Part shown: positions 20,731-31,087 of the stretch, piece after piece
Position numbering within the stretch: the stretch's first letter is position 1
Layout: every line of letters starts with the position of its first letter
Assembly: GCA_963575745.1 (NCBI GenBank)
Contig: CAUYUJ010017904.1
Coordinates: forward strand, 446,961 to 510,960
Direction of reading: 5' to 3'
Length of the DNA stretch: 64,000 bases
From: Prorocentrum cordatum
Taxonomy: Eukaryota; Sar; Dinophyceae; Prorocentrales; Prorocentraceae
The notes under the pieces: model-generated
Told to the model about the DNA's origin: nothing
Database searches by the model: none
The model's input: the letters and a program-made list of their open reading frames with translations, nothing else
Position numbers and translations under genes: made by a program

Positions 20731-21597
20731 GTTGCGAACTCCCTGATCTCGGGTGGCTTCAAGAAGAAGCTGGGGATCGCGGTTGCGAGAAACATCCGCG
20801 GCTACCCGCTGGCGGAGAATAAGCTGACCAACCACGCGCTGGGAGTTGCTGCCCCCGAGGGCGACGAGGCGGAGTACAGTGGGGGCACCATCCAGATCTT
20901 CTGCAGCGCGGGTACAACAATCGAGAAGATGGTCAACCAGTTCATGGCGGAGTCGGCCACGAAGATGGAGGCCAAGATCACGACCATGGACAACCTCATG
21001 CTCAGGGAGGCGAAGGCGCCAGGGGCCATTGGCCGCATCCAGAGCTCGTTGCAGACGTTCGACTTCGCGCCCCTCCCGAATGACATGACTCTTGATGCAG
21101 ATGGTGGTGCGGACCCCTGGATGTTCGCAGCTAGGTTCAACGCGTTCAGGTTTGGTGCAGCTGCAGTTCCTCTTCCTGGCGTAGGCTTCGTCATGAAGAA
21201 TTGGGAGAGCCAGATGTACGTGGGCCTCTTCAAGATCGAGAGCCTGCTCGAGGACGGTATCGCGATGCCGAACGCCGCGAAGTTCCTTGAGACGGACGAC
21301 GGCGTCAAGTTTTTCGAGCGCTCCGAGTGGGTGGTGGTTCCGCCGAAAGGGATCTTGAGTGTGCCGTGGGGTTGGGTCGCGATGCCAGTGTTCTACGAGC
21401 CTAAGAAAACGACGGAATGGGGCCACGCTTGGTGTTTGGCGAAGCTCTCGGTGACGGAGGCCAAGAGGTGCGGCACGGATGTACTGAAGACGATCGAGGC
21501 CTTCAACGATGACCACATGAAGGGCTCTGCGGCGGTGCCCATGTGGAAGGCCAGGGCGACGAAGTTCAGTCAATTTATGGAGTCCGTGTTGCAATGA
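20731..21597 (+). CDS. uncharacterised Cys/His-cluster protein, exon 2
   Basis: Encodes 288 residues and a TGA stop at 21,595-21,597. It begins VANSLISGGFKKKLGIAVAR and includes a Gly/Thr/Ile segment (GGTIQIFCSAGTTIEKM), a helical stretch rich in Lys/Glu/Met, and an aromatic C-terminal part (WVVVPPKGILSVPWGW, GHAWCLAKLS). No catalytic motif is apparent. Third codon positions are strongly G/C, unlike the surrounding repeats, which supports real coding. Together with exon 1 the product would be about 720 residues. Confidence 0.7.
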   Translation, partial: VANSLISGGFKKKLGIAVARNIRGYPLAENKLTNHALGVAAPEGDEAEYSGGTIQIFCSAGTTIEKMVNQFMAESATKMEAKITTMDNLMLREAKAPGAIGRIQSSLQTFDFAPLPNDMTLDADGGADPWMFAARFNAFRFGAAAVPLPGVGFVMKNWESQMYVGLFKIESLLEDGIAMPNAAKFLETDDGVKFFERSEWVVVPPKGILSVPWGWVAMPVFYEPKKTTEWGHAWCLAKLSVTEAKRCGTDVLKTIEAFNDDHMKGSAAVPMWKARATKFSQFMESVLQ

Positions 21598-22215
21598 TCG
21601 GGGGTCGCACCACGGAGAACCGAGAAATGGGGTACGCACGAGTACACGGTACTCGTGATTGAGTCGTGCGCAGCGCGCGCCGGGCAGCTCAGAGAGTTTG
21701 AACTTGAAACGTTTTGCGGAGGTGCAGGTAAACAAAGCATCGGAGGATAGAGGAAGGAGAGGAGGATTGATGAGTGAGGAAAGAGGTGGAGGGACTGATG
21801 TGAAGGGAGGCTGATGGGAGGAATGAGGACGGGGGATGATGATGGGGGGGAGGGAGAATAACAAAGAGAGGAGGAGAGAAACACAAGCTTCAGGTAATCA
21901 AGTTCAAGTACGGTTTAGCGTACAAGAGTGACGAGAGGAGGGAGGTGGAGGGAGGGACAGGGGGAGGGGTGAGAGAGGAGAGGAGGTAGCTGGGAAGAGA
22001 AAAAGGAGAGAGGAGGGAGGAGAGGAGAGAAGGGAAAGAGGGAGTAGGGAGTAGGGAGGGGGAGGAGGGAGGACAGAGGAGTGAGGAGAGAGGAGGGAGG
22101 AGAGGAGGGAGGAAGGAGGCGGCCGTACGCCGACATGGTATTCATCGCGCAGGCGCCCTCCCGTGCCGATGGGGGGCGGGGGGGGGGGCCGAGCGAGTGA
22201 GAGGACGAAGGGAGC
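21598..22215. other. downstream region with purine-rich tracts
   Basis: Mixed sequence to about 21,730, then GA/GGGA-rich low-complexity DNA at about 21,735-21,890 and 21,935-22,130. No gene seen. Confidence 0.5.
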
Positions 22216-22390
22216 GATGATAAGGATGGTGAGGATGCTGGAGGTGGGAGGGTGATGATAATGGTGATGGTAATGATGATGATAATGGTGATGATGATGA
22301 TGATACTGATGATGATGATGATGATTATGGTAATGGCGATGGCGATGGTGATGATGGTGTTGATGATGGTGGTGATGATGATGATTACCG
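22216..22390. repeat. (GAT)n microsatellite
   Basis: GATGAT/GGTGAT trinucleotide repeats with interruptions. Confidence 0.9.
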
Positions 22391-22818
22391 TCTTTCTCGT
22401 CGTTTACGTGTCATGTTGGCTTATCTGGCTGAAAGCGTGGTCTTGTTGCTCATTTAGGCTGATAGTTGCCTTTGTGTTTAAGGGTCGTCATGAGTGTTGA
22501 AGCCTTTTGGCATTCACCGCTCCCTCTGTTGCAATCGCGACCCTTCTCCCAAATGGACGGCACCCTACTGTCGACTATGATGTCGAGCCCACCTGTGGGC
22601 CCGCCCAGCTGTCCAGACGCCCCGCTGGGAGCAAACAGCTGTTTATAGTTCGGTTGCTACTGAGCTGTGTCTTCGCACTCGGGAGGCCTCGCGCGGCGCC
22701 CGCACGCCCGACCGCCAAGGTGTGGGGCAGCGTTCGCGCGGCGATGCTCCGGCGGCCTGGAAGTCCAACGTAAATGCGACGTGAGCCCGACGTAAATCCG
22801 AGGCGAATCCGACGCAAG
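22391..22818. other. unassigned sequence
   Basis: No supportable gene or repeat. Confidence 0.3.
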
Positions 22819-23013
22819 TCGGGCCGGACGAAAGGGGGGGATTGGGAAGGGGGGGGGTACGAAATCTGCTGCATGCAGCTGGTTTCGGCCTCGCCGAGGG
22901 GCCCCTTCCTCGATACATGGCCGCCTCCGGCGCCGGGAGGCGCCGGGAGAATCAGCTACGTGAGCTGATTCTCAAACCCCCCCTTTGCTATCCCCCCGTT
23001 TCGCCCGACCCGA
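22819..23013. mobile_element. short TIR element, family A copy 2 (195 bp)
   Basis: TIRs TCGGGCCGGACGAAAGGGGG and the complement of TCGGGTCGGGCGAAACGGGG. Perfect 5-bp target duplication GCAAG at 22,814-22,818 and 23,014-23,018. The interior carries the family core GTACGAAATCTGCTGCATGC and the palindrome ATCAGCTACGTGAGCTGAT. Confidence 0.88.
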
Positions 23014-23169
23014 GCAAGGTGGGTCCCAAGTTGCCGCGCGAGGCCTCCAGGGCTGTTCCATTCAAGGTGCGTCCGCCAGACTCCAGGGCCGCCGGGTCTC
23101 AGAGTTCCCCGCTTCGGCCCAGTTCGATCTTTGTTCCCATGCTGGTTTCGTCGTACTTGGGGTTCACCA

Positions 23170-23330
23170 TACCGTTTGGTGACGGACTGTGCGGTGACCC
23201 CACCGCGCAGCCCGTCATCGCACGGTCGTGGGACTTCGGAGGCCCTGGTCTTCCGAGGCTTGCCTGGAGCGCAATCCCAGACCCAACACCGTGAGGTGGT
23301 TTCGAACCCCGACTGACTCACCACGCGGTG
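23170..23330. repeat. interspersed repeat, family H copy 1
   Basis: Blocks of GGTGACGGACTGTGCGGTGA and TCACCACGCGG surrounding a unique centre. Similar copies at 25,125-25,345 and 56,085-56,290. Confidence 0.5.
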
Positions 23331-23339
23331 TGGACACTA

Positions 23340-23560
23340 CACATCGTAGGCGAAAAACGTACCCTTGTCCGCGGCCACGCGGGCTAGGCTCCCTGGCTTC
23401 GAGCCAGCGGACACGTGCCGTTTTTGCTTGTTCCAGATGCCCCCCTAGGAGCGTATCCGTGCGACCGCGTATCCGCGGGATCGCACCCAAGAGTCCAGAG
23501 CACAAGGCTCAAAGGCGTGGATACGAACATGTTCGCAGCTCGTGGAGGGGGGCTGAGAGG
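23340..23560. repeat. interspersed repeat, family L copy 1
   Basis: Shares GGCGAAAAACGTA, GATGCCCCCC, GCGTATCCGYGNGATCGC and AGAATCCAGAG-type blocks, in order, with 55,325-55,520. Confidence 0.5.
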
Positions 23561-23705
23561 GGGCGGGCATATTCAGAAGGCTCGGAAGTCCAACTGCCTC
23601 CTGAGAAGTTGTCCAAGCCTTCCCCAAATGCACAGACAACTTCTCAGAAGGCTGGAGGGTTTCTGAGAAGCCTCGCTGCCTTCTGATCATGTCTCCTCCT
23701 TCCCA
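23560..23705. repeat. interspersed repeat, family I copy 2
   Basis: CTTCTGAGAAG-type palindromic blocks, as at 9,330 and 26,690. Confidence 0.5.
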
Positions 23706-24438
23706 CTTCCCCCCGAGCGCGTCGCCGAGAACACCCTCTCATTCGCAAAGATCCGATGTCGTGGCTTTTTCAATAAGGGGTCCCCAGAAGTCTCGACCCA
23801 GTCAGCAGGACTGGTTCTTCGTCCCGAGCCGTTTCTTGACGGCCTCGGGGCCTGGCAAGGGCCCCGCACAGGCTGACAATTGCGTGAAGTTTCCGTTTTG
23901 TTTTTCTCGGTACGTTCGACCATTGGGCTTGGGGGCCCTCGACTTGCCAGGGTAATCACCAACCAAACCACCCCAATCCAACTCGAAGGCCCCCATTTGC
24001 CTTCCATTCCAAGTGGGGGGGGGGGCGTCGGGGAACAGTGAAAAACACGTGTGTGACCCGTAAACCCAAACCGACATTTATCTGGGGATGTGTAGTCCCC
24101 TATCCCGGGTTTTGGGAGGTTTCCAATGGACCAGGGATTTTGGGCCCAACCCTGGGATGTACAATGGCCGGGGGTCCATCCTCGATAGCGGTGCGTCCGA
24201 ATGGCCCCCTTGGGGTATATCCCAAGGTTTCCCTCGTTGAGCGGCTTCATTTTTCATTGAGAAGTCGTGGGTTCGCCCGCGAAAATTTGGGTTTTCGGGT
24301 TGGGTCGAGGTGGTCTGATCATTGCGATAGGTTCAGGCAGCGATGGCGCGCCAGCCACGCCAGCGAAGACGTTCCAGGTTGAGCTCTGCGACGCGGAAGC
24401 ACCGAGGGACACGGTGATGCCCCTGTACCCGACAATTC
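23706..24438. other. unassigned sequence
   Basis: A block at about 24,000-24,035 (CCATTCCAAGTGGGGGG then GTCGGGGAAC) is related to 44,375-44,410. No gene supportable. Confidence 0.35.
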
Positions 24439-24587
24439 AAATGGAGCCCGACTTGCCTCACGCCGACGTCGCCGATGCATCGCCCGCGTCGGCGATGCAG
24501 CGCCGATGCGGCGCCGATGCGTCGCCGATCTGCAATGCATTGGCGATGCATCGGCGATGCATCCACCCCGACCCCATCCAGGAGGCC
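24439..24587. mobile_element. family C element, truncated (right part)
   Basis: Begins inside the family core (ATGGAGCCCGACTTGC), continues through GATGCATCGGCGATG-type repeats and ends in the right TIR ACCCCATCCAGGAGGCC. The left TIR is missing. Confidence 0.65.
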
Positions 24588-24735
24588 TTTACTTTTTGAG
24601 CAGGGACCGACCGTCCCGGCAGTCGAAGCTTCGGTGCCTCGCCAATAAAAATGAGGAGGGAAGGGAGCGGGAGCTGACAGGGCAGTCCCAGCCAGAAGTG
24701 TTCTGAGAGCATGTTGTGGAAACCACAAGGGGCCC
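24588..24735 (-). repeat. interspersed repeat, family F (inverted copy)
   Basis: Read on the minus strand: GGTTTCCACAACATGCTCTC, AGAACACTTCTGGCTGGGAC and GACTGCCGGGACGGTCGGTC, the same order as at 31,318 and 40,650. Confidence 0.6.
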
Positions 24736-25017
24736 TTGGAGCATTGCTTGGTAGGGCTCTCGGCGCGCCAGGACGCGTCGCCGCTGCTTGCACTTCTGGA
24801 GCCCGCCGTAGGTCGCCCGGCCAAGGAGGCCTCCCCCGGCGGGCGGCTCGGCCGCCCGCCGCGGCTCGCGCCCATACGAGAGCGCGCCCGCAGGCGGCGC
24901 CCGCGGACGCGCCCTGCGGCCCGCACCAGGCGGCCCCGGCCGCCCCGGCCGCCCCGGCCGCCCTCGACGATTCTATCAGCACTTTTGTTGAGCATCTTCT
25001 TTTTTTCCATTTTCCCT
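24736..25017. other. unassigned, very GC-rich
   Basis: GCCGCC-rich sequence with CGGCCGCCC repeats near 24,930-24,965. Open frames on all strands are compositional. Confidence 0.3.
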
Positions 25018-25062
25018 TCAAGAATCCGCCTGTGGGGGGACACGCCCGACCTGAGCTTTTCG
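25018..25062. mobile_element. family E right end (fragment)
   Basis: AATCCGCCTGTGGGGGGACA followed by CGCCCGACCTGA matches the family E right terminus. No matching left end recognised nearby. Confidence 0.5.
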
Positions 25063-25124
25063 CCGGCCCCCCGGCCCCCCGGCCCGAGCCCGCTTCCCCG
25101 GAGGCCAACAAAACTCGGGGGCCC

Positions 25125-25345
25125 CCCAAACGGGGTGGTGACCGTTCCGTGCGGTGAGTCGGCGGGGATGCGGAGTCACCGCGCGGTTTTGGGACTCGGG
25201 TCGTTCTCCGGGGGCGTCTCGGGCGACAGGGGCCTCCGAGGTCCCAAGACCGTGCGGTGACGGACCGCGCGGTGAGGTCTTGCGGGATTTCGAGGTCACC
25301 GCACGGTCTGTCACCGCACCCCGTTTCGGGACTCCCACGGGATCG
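25125..25345. repeat. interspersed repeat, family H copy 2
   Basis: Multiple short inverted blocks (GTGCGGTGA, TCACCGCGCGG, GGTCACCGCACGGTC) flank a unique centre; the copy could fold into several alternative hairpins. Confidence 0.5.
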
Positions 25346-25395
25346 GCGGCGAGCGCAGGGGGGGGGATTTTCAGGATTCGACTTTCGAGGTTCTA

Positions 25396-25624
25396 GGCCT
25401 CCTAGATGGGGTCGGAGCAGACGGGGTCGGAGGATCGCGCCGCATTGCCGATGCATCGACGATGCGGCTCGATGCCGGGCCCAATTTTCTCCACGCCGCT
25501 GTCGCCGATGCATCGCCAGTGCATGGCCGATGCACCGCCGGTGCATTGGCGATGCAACCGCCGATGTACCGGCGATGCGGCGAGATTCTCCGACCCCATC
25601 TACTCGGACCCTATCGACGAGGCC
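25396..25624. mobile_element. TIR element, family C (229 bp)
   Basis: Imperfect TIRs of about 50 bp: left GGCCTCCTAGATGGGGTCGG, right the complement of GGCCTCGTCGATAGGGTCCG. Flanked on both sides by TCTA (25,392-25,395 and 25,625-25,628). The interior is a run of GATGCATCGNCGATGC palindromic repeats around a conserved core (GGCTCGATG). The best-preserved flanks of the family's seven copies. Confidence 0.75.
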
Positions 25625-25865
25625 TCTAGAAGTTCGAGGCGGTTTCTCATCGTTTTCGGCACCTTGGGGCCGTTGTCGGGCCGCGGGACCCCTACGGTGT
25701 GTATGGGCTTGGCGGCGCGCGAGGGGGGGAAGTGGGGCGGCGAGGGAGGAGGAGCATCTGGAGGTGTGAACTTCGAGGTTCGGGGTTCGGGGCGGTGTCC
25801 CATAGCTTCCAGCCCCTGGGGGGCCGTCTTCGGGCACCCGGGGCCGCCGGAATCAGATCCGGGGT

Positions 25866-25940
25866 GAAGAACCACGTCGGATGGGCCCTGGGAGCGGTCT
25901 GGGGAATGATTTTGACGAACATTCGGCGGCCCGCCCTGGG
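25866..25940. repeat. family M repeat copy 1
   Basis: GTGAAGAACCACGTCGGATG followed by GATTTTGACGAACATTCGGC. Copies at 48,062-48,160 and, split by a family D insertion, at 56,425-56,775. Confidence 0.5.
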
Positions 25941-25941
25941 G

Positions 25942-26071
25942 CTTGGCATCGATCGGACGTGTGCATTGTTCCTTCGTCGAGGACCATCGAGGAGCATCCT
26001 TGATCATTTGGCGAAAAAACACGCACGAAACCGAACAAAAAACAGGGAATGGACGTCCGAGCGATGGCAGG
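25942..26071. mobile_element. TIR element, family B copy 1 (130 bp)
   Basis: TIRs CTTGGCATCGATCGGACGT and ACGTCCGAGCGATGGCAGG (inverse complements with two mismatches). The interior is GGACCATCGAGGAGCATCC then GGCGAAAAAACACGCACG. Other copies at 40,500, 41,652 and a degenerate one near 42,497. No clear target duplication. Confidence 0.75.
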
Positions 26072-26689
26072 GGGGGGTAAGCGAGAACCCTAAGATCTTG
26101 GTGTCTCAATTTTTTCGAGCCGGTCGTTTGCGGTTTTTTGTTCGGGCCCAGGCGCCCTCACAGCTCGATCGGGCTGGGCAGAATATATCGCAAAAATATT
26201 GGCTCTGGGGCTCTGGGCGCGATTCCCCAATCCGTGCTTGCACAAAAGGTGTCCCAGCGGACATAGAAGCGATTGGCGAAGGTAGCGGGCCGATTCCGGT
26301 GGGCGGCTCTCGGCGAGCGGCTCTCGGTGGGCGCCCCCTCAAGAGAGTATTGGCGAACCTAGCCGGCCGATTTCGGTTGGCGGCCGTCGGTGGGCACCCC
26401 CTCTCTCTTTCTTCCTCCTCCTCCTCCTCCTCCTCCTCCTCCCGTCCCCCTCTCTTTCTCTCTCTTTTTTGTTTTTCTCTTTCTCTCTCGTTCTCGTGGT
26501 ATCTCTTCACACATCAGTCCCGCTGGAGCCGACGGAGGAGCCGACGGATGCCCGAGATGGCGAGGATGCCACAGCCCGTCCAACACGCAAGGGCAATCAA
26601 CGAGTTGGCCTCTTCGGGTCCTCTTGCGTAACTGCGTCCGGGCATGGTGCTTGCAAGTTTCTATGATGTTGCATTTTCTTGCTGCGCTG
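26072..26689. other. unassigned sequence with CT-rich tract
   Basis: Pyrimidine-rich, with (CTC)n at about 26,400-26,500. GGCGGCTCTCGGNG-type short direct repeats at 26,300-26,345. No gene supportable. Confidence 0.4.
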
Positions 26690-26850
26690 AATCTTAGGAG
26701 AAGAAAGCGCCTTCTCAGAACGCGGCGGGGCTTCTCACAAGCCCTTCGGCCTTCGGGGGAGTCGCAGATGGCTCCTCAGGAGGCCGGGGGACTTCCGAGC
26801 CCTCTGAGAAGGCAACTCCCTTTCTCACTTCCCCGCCCGGGCTCGACGTC
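26690..26850. repeat. interspersed repeat, family I copy 3
   Basis: GCCTTCTCAGAACGC, CTCTGAGAAGGC and CTTCCGAG blocks in the same order as the other family I copies. Confidence 0.5.
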
Positions 26851-26892
26851 GCCCAGTGTGCAGGAGGCCTTGTGTGACGGGGGTAAGCTCCA

Positions 26893-27099
26893 GGCCGCCC
26901 AGATGGGGCCGGAGCAGATGGGGTCGGAGGATCGCGCTTGATCCCCGATGCATCGGCGAATTATCGGCGATGCGACTCGATGTGGAGCCGCAATGTCTTC
27001 ACGCCGCTGGCGCCGATGCATTGCCGACGTCGCCGATGCAGTGGCGATGCGGCACGGTCCGCCGACCCCATCTGCTCACCCGGACCCCATCCAGGAGGC
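26893..27099. mobile_element. TIR element, family C (207 bp)
   Basis: Left TIR GGCCGCCCAGATGGGGCCGG, right TIR ending ATCCAGGAGGCC, with GATGCATCGGCG repeats between. No clear target duplication. Confidence 0.7.
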
Positions 27100-27114
27100 C
27101 CTTATCAAGGCAAA

Positions 27115-27237
27115 CGGGGGTTGGTGCAGCACACAGGCTTCATGCTATGAGTGCACCTCGTTTTGTTGTGGAACATTCTTTGATTCGAAGAACATTCCCT
27201 GGTAGTCCAATGGGACTGCCGGGACGGTCGGACTTTG
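27115..27237 (+). repeat. interspersed repeat, family F copy 2
   Basis: GGAACATTCTTTGATTCGAAG, ACATTCCCTGGTAG and GACTGCCGGGACGGTCGG; followed directly by a family G element, as at 40.6-41.1 kb. Confidence 0.6.
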
Positions 27238-27238
27238 C

Positions 27239-27418
27239 TGACGGGGTTCAATGCAAACAGGGGTTCTCCAGGCCGCCAGATCATGCAGGTTCCTGCAGCT
27301 CCAGGGGTGCACTGACCTGGGCTTGCGCGCAGGATCCTGCAGTGACCAAGCAGAATTGCACAGGATCCTGCAGGATCCCGAAAAGCCCGACTGACCTGGG
27401 TCCGCATTGAAACGGGTC
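27239..27418. mobile_element. TIR element, family G copy 1 (180 bp)
   Basis: Ends TGACGGGGTTCAATGC and GCATTGAAACGGGTCA are inverse complements with one mismatch. The interior has palindromic AGGATCCTGCAGG blocks repeated three times. Copy 2 at 40,967-41,141 also follows a family F repeat. Confidence 0.65.
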
Positions 27419-27642
27419 AGCAAGTCTGCGATGTGGGGCGTTCGGCAGCAAAGCATGGGAGCCTCGAGTACTTTCGCAGCTCCGTCTTCAGAGTGCGTTC
27501 GCGCCAATTCCGGGGCGTCTGGTAATCGACGGGGAAGCGACGAGCTGGCGTCGAACGGCATCGAGCAGCGTCGGTCAGCGCCGACCTCGTCGAGCCAGAA
27601 AGAAGGCGTGGGAGGCTCCCCAGAGTTCACCAAAATCAGAAT
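27419..27642. other. unassigned sequence
   Basis: Nothing supportable. Confidence 0.3.
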
Positions 27643-27795
27643 TACCACTACCACCAGCCAGGGGGGTGGCCCGCTCCTCCCCCTCGTGCTGGCGGCACCT
27701 CGTTTCGGGCATGCCTCCAGAGAGTTCCCGGAAGGAGGTGCCACCAGCTCGAGGGGAGGGAGCGGCCCCCCCCCCCCTGGCTGGTGGTAGTGGTA
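27643..27795. repeat. 153-bp foldback
   Basis: Termini TACCACTACCACCAGCCAGG (27,643-27,662) and its exact complement (27,776-27,795) enclose a second, imperfect inverted region (GCTCCTCCCCCTCG with CGAGGGGAGGGAGC, then GGCACCTC with GAGGTGCC). No target duplication seen. Confidence 0.8.
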
Positions 27796-28594
27796 CTTTT
27801 GCCTCTCCTGAAGAGTTGCCACCTCCGGGGCGCCGGCGGCACGTCTCTTGGCCACGCCTTGTTCGCGCCTCTCCTGGCGGACCCCCCTCGAGGCAGGACG
27901 AAAACACACGACGGGAGGCCTGTCGTTGTGGTCGGCAGAGAGGATAACATAACTCCGGGGGGGGTCTTGCCGCTTGCGGGCTTCGGGGCCCCCCCCAGGC
28001 TTTCGGGCTGTCAACAAAACGGATCCCCTCCTGCGGGGCGCCTGGCTTCCTCTTTCCTCCCCCCCTTCGCCAGTCAGGGTCCGCCAGTTAGAGTTAGGGT
28101 CCGCCCGCCCGACGCGACCGTCTGTCTGCATGAACGCTTGCCCGCTTGAGTGTAACGCCCGCCCGAAGCAGGACTAGGGCGAGGAGAAGGAGGGGGAGGA
28201 GGAGGAAGGATCGTTTTGGACCCTTTTGGCTAGTCCTGGGGGCCACGAGCTTTTTACGTCGCAGCCCGGCGGATGCAGTCCGCACGCGCGCTCGAGCGGT
28301 GCCGGCAAAGGAAAGGGCGAATTGATCTGCGGCAATTCAAGGGCGGCAGAGGAAAGGAACGGCGAGGTGGCCACGGGGCGGGAGGAGGGCTTCGAACATG
28401 CCCCTCAACAGCGGCCCTTGCCCAAGCAGACCCTCCTGGTCCCCTTTCCTTCAGCTTTTTCTGTTTCAGTGCGGCCCAGCTCGCCCGCATCGCCTCCCAC
28501 ACTGAGGAGGCTCGCCAGCGCCGCGAAGCTCGGCGGCCCGCGTCGCTCGTGGCCCCGTGGCGGGGCAAGCTCTCTTTCGGATATGTTCCTGCTC
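27796..28594. other. unassigned sequence
   Basis: Contains a possible acceptor at about 28,470 (TTTTTCTGTTTCAG) followed by a charged frame (AAQLARIASHTEEARQRREA) open to about 28,590. This could be a small exon, but it runs into the CTC array and is not called. Confidence 0.25.
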
Positions 28595-28870
28595 CTTCTG
28601 TTTCTCCTCCTCCTCCTCCTCTATCTTCCTCCTCCTGCTCCTCCTCCTCCTCCGCCTCCTTTTTTCTCCTCCTCCTCTATCCTCTATCACCATCGTCCTG
28701 CTCATCCTTCTTCTCCCCCTCCTCCGCCTCCTCTATCCTCCCTCCTCCTCCTCCTCCTCCTCCTCCTCCTTCTCCTCCTCCTCCTCGTCCTGCACGGCGA
28801 GGGCCCACTCGCCTCCACCTCCTCCTCCTCCTCCTTCTCCTCTTTCTCCTCCTCCCCCTCCTCTTACCAT
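28595..28870. repeat. (CTC)n array
   Basis: Imperfect CTC/CCT trinucleotide array with TAT and TGC interruptions. Confidence 0.9.
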
Positions 28871-28979
28871 GGGGCCCGGGACCATCCCCGCAGACCCTAA
28901 CCGCGGGGAGGGGGCGGGGCGGGTGTTGGCGCACCTCGTGGCAAGTGGCCTTGGCATCGCGGCTCACCCCCCTGCGGTA

Positions 28980-29480
28980 GGAGGTTTTGCTCGCGGGCTT
29001 TCAGTTTTCCAGGGCGCCGCGTGCGGGCTGCGCCATGCCGGCCTGGGCGAAGTGAGGCGGGGGAGGTGCGAGGATTTGGGGGATGCGGACGAGGAGGAGG
29101 AGTTGGAGGTGGAGGAGGAGGAGGAGGAGGAGGAGGAGGAGGAGGCGGAGTGGAAGGAGGAGGAGGAGGAGGAGGGGAGGAGGAGGAGGAGGAGGAGGAG
29201 GAGGAGGAGGAGGAGGAGGGGGAGGAGGAAGGAAGAGGTTTTGCTTGCGGGCTTCAGTGCTCCAGGGCGCCGCTTGCGGGCTGCGCCATGCTGGCCTGGG
29301 CGCAGGAAGCGGGGAGGGGACGAGGCCTGGGAGGAGGCGGGCGAGGAGGAGGAGGAGGAGGAGGAACAGGAACAGGATGAGGAGAGTGAGTCTGAGGAGG
29401 AGGAGGAGGAGGAGGAGGAGGAGGAGGAGGAGGAGGAGGAGGAGGGGGGGGGGGGGGAGAAGGAGGAGGAGGAGGACGAG
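28980..29480. repeat. higher-order repeat: 57-bp unit plus (GGA)n, twice
   Basis: A non-GGA block of about 57 bp (GGTTTTGCTCGCGGGCTTTC to GGCCTGGGCG) at about 28,983-29,047 recurs at about 29,238-29,305, each followed by a GGA array. The composite period is about 257 bp. Confidence 0.8.
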
Positions 29481-29759
29481 GGGGGACATCGCGGACGAAG
29501 GACCAGCGGAGAGGAGGACTGAGGGCGGAGAGGAGACGGAGGGGGGCAGGGAGGTTAGGCGGGCCCAGCGAGGTGGAGGTTGAGGCCCTCTCCCTCATTC
29601 CCCAGGGCTGTGCGGGGGGGGGGGGGGGGGGCCGCGGGCGCGGCGGGGGCCCTCGTGCGCCCGCCCAGGTGGCCGGGAGCTGCCGCCACCGCGGGTCCAT
29701 GCTGGACGAGATCTCGGTCTTCGGAGCTCTCGCTGAGGATGAGGACACGGCGCCGCCGG

Positions 29760-30165
29760 GAGGAGGACGAGGAGGAGGAGGAGGGAGGAGGAGGAGGAGG
29801 AGGAGGAGGAGGAGGAGGAGGAGGAGGAGGAGGAGGAGGAGGAGGAGGAGGAGGGAGGAGGAGGAGGAGGAGGAGGAGGAGGAGGAGGAGGAGGAGAGGA
29901 GGAGGAGGAGGAGGAGGAGGAGGAGGAGGAGGAGGAGGAGGAGGAGGAGGAGGAGGAGGAGGAGGAGGAGGAGGAGGAGGAGGAGGAGGAGGAGGAGGAG
30001 GAGGAGGAGGAGGAGGGAGGAGGAGGAGGAGGAGGAGGAGGAGGAGGAGGAGGAGGAGGAGGAGGAGGAGGAGGAGGAGGAGGAGGAGGAGGAGGAGGAG
30101 GAGAGGAGGAGGGGAGGAGGAGGAGGAGGAGGAGGAGGAGTTGGAGGCGGAGAGGAGTAGGAGGA
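29760..30165. repeat. (GGA)n array, about 400 bp
   Basis: Nearly pure GGA with rare GGGA or GAGA interruptions. It reads as Glu, Arg or Gly homopolymer according to frame. Confidence 0.95.
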
Positions 30166-30719
30166 GGAGGAAGAGGAGGAGGACGGCTTGGGAACGCCTG
30201 CGAGACCGGCGAGAGTAAGGGCAATGATGAGAAGAAGGGTGAAGCTGTCTTGGAAGAGGGTGAGGGAGGGCAGGTTAGTACGAGGAAGGAGCATGAGTGA
30301 GAATGATGAGAAGGAAGGGTGAGGATTATTGAGGAGGAGGAGGAGGAGGAGGGCGATGTCGGAGGAGGTCAGGAGGAAGGCATAGTGATGGGGTAGTGGA
30401 GGAGAGAGTGGAGGGAGAGGGGAAACAGAGGGGGATGATAAGGCGGAATATGAGGAACAGAAGAGTGGAGAAGAAGGATGCGGAGGCGGTGGTGGAGGAG
30501 TGAGGGCCGGATGATTAGGAGACGGGAGTGGTGTTTGCGGAGAAGATCATGCTAATGGGGAGGAGAAGGAGTTGTAGCAACATGAGGAGGCCGAGTATAT
30601 TGACAAGGGGCAAGGTCATGTCAGTAGGAGGTGACAAGTCAGAAACAACATCCACATCGGGCGCAGCATGACGATGATGGAGCGTATGAGGAGGCTGATG
30701 GGGGTGATGATGCGAGGAG
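30166..30719. other. unassigned purine-rich sequence
   Basis: AG-rich degenerate sequence, probably decayed GGA repeat; no gene. Confidence 0.4.
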
Positions 30720-30893
30720 GAGGAGCGGGAGACGGAGGAGGAGGAGGCGGACGAGAAGGAGGAGGAGGAGGAGGAGGACGAGGAGGAAGAGGAGGAGGAG
30801 GAGAAGGAGGAGGAGACGGAGGAAGAGGGGGAGGAGGAGGAGGAGGAGGAGGAGGAGGAGGAGGAGGAGGAGGAGGAGGAGGAGGGCATCGAG
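30720..30893. repeat. (GGA)n array
   Basis: GGA array with GAC and GAA interruptions. Confidence 0.9.
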
Positions 30894-31087
30894 GCTGGTG
30901 GCGACCGCGGGCCGGCGAGCACGAGCGCGGGGGCCGCGGGCCCGCTGCGATAGAGAGGGAGGGCCCCGCCTGCGCAGGCCGTGCTGCCGCCGGGGGAGGC
31001 GGAGCGGTTCTGGCCGACAGGCCGCGCGCCGAGCGGGGTCGGCGGCTCGGGTCGAGCAGCGGCGGAGCGTCTTGGCGTGCCTATAGG

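Noticed and set aside
24736-25017. Ala/Arg/Pro-rich frames in a GCCGCC-rich block
   Set aside because: Compositional openness on all frames and no conserved motif.
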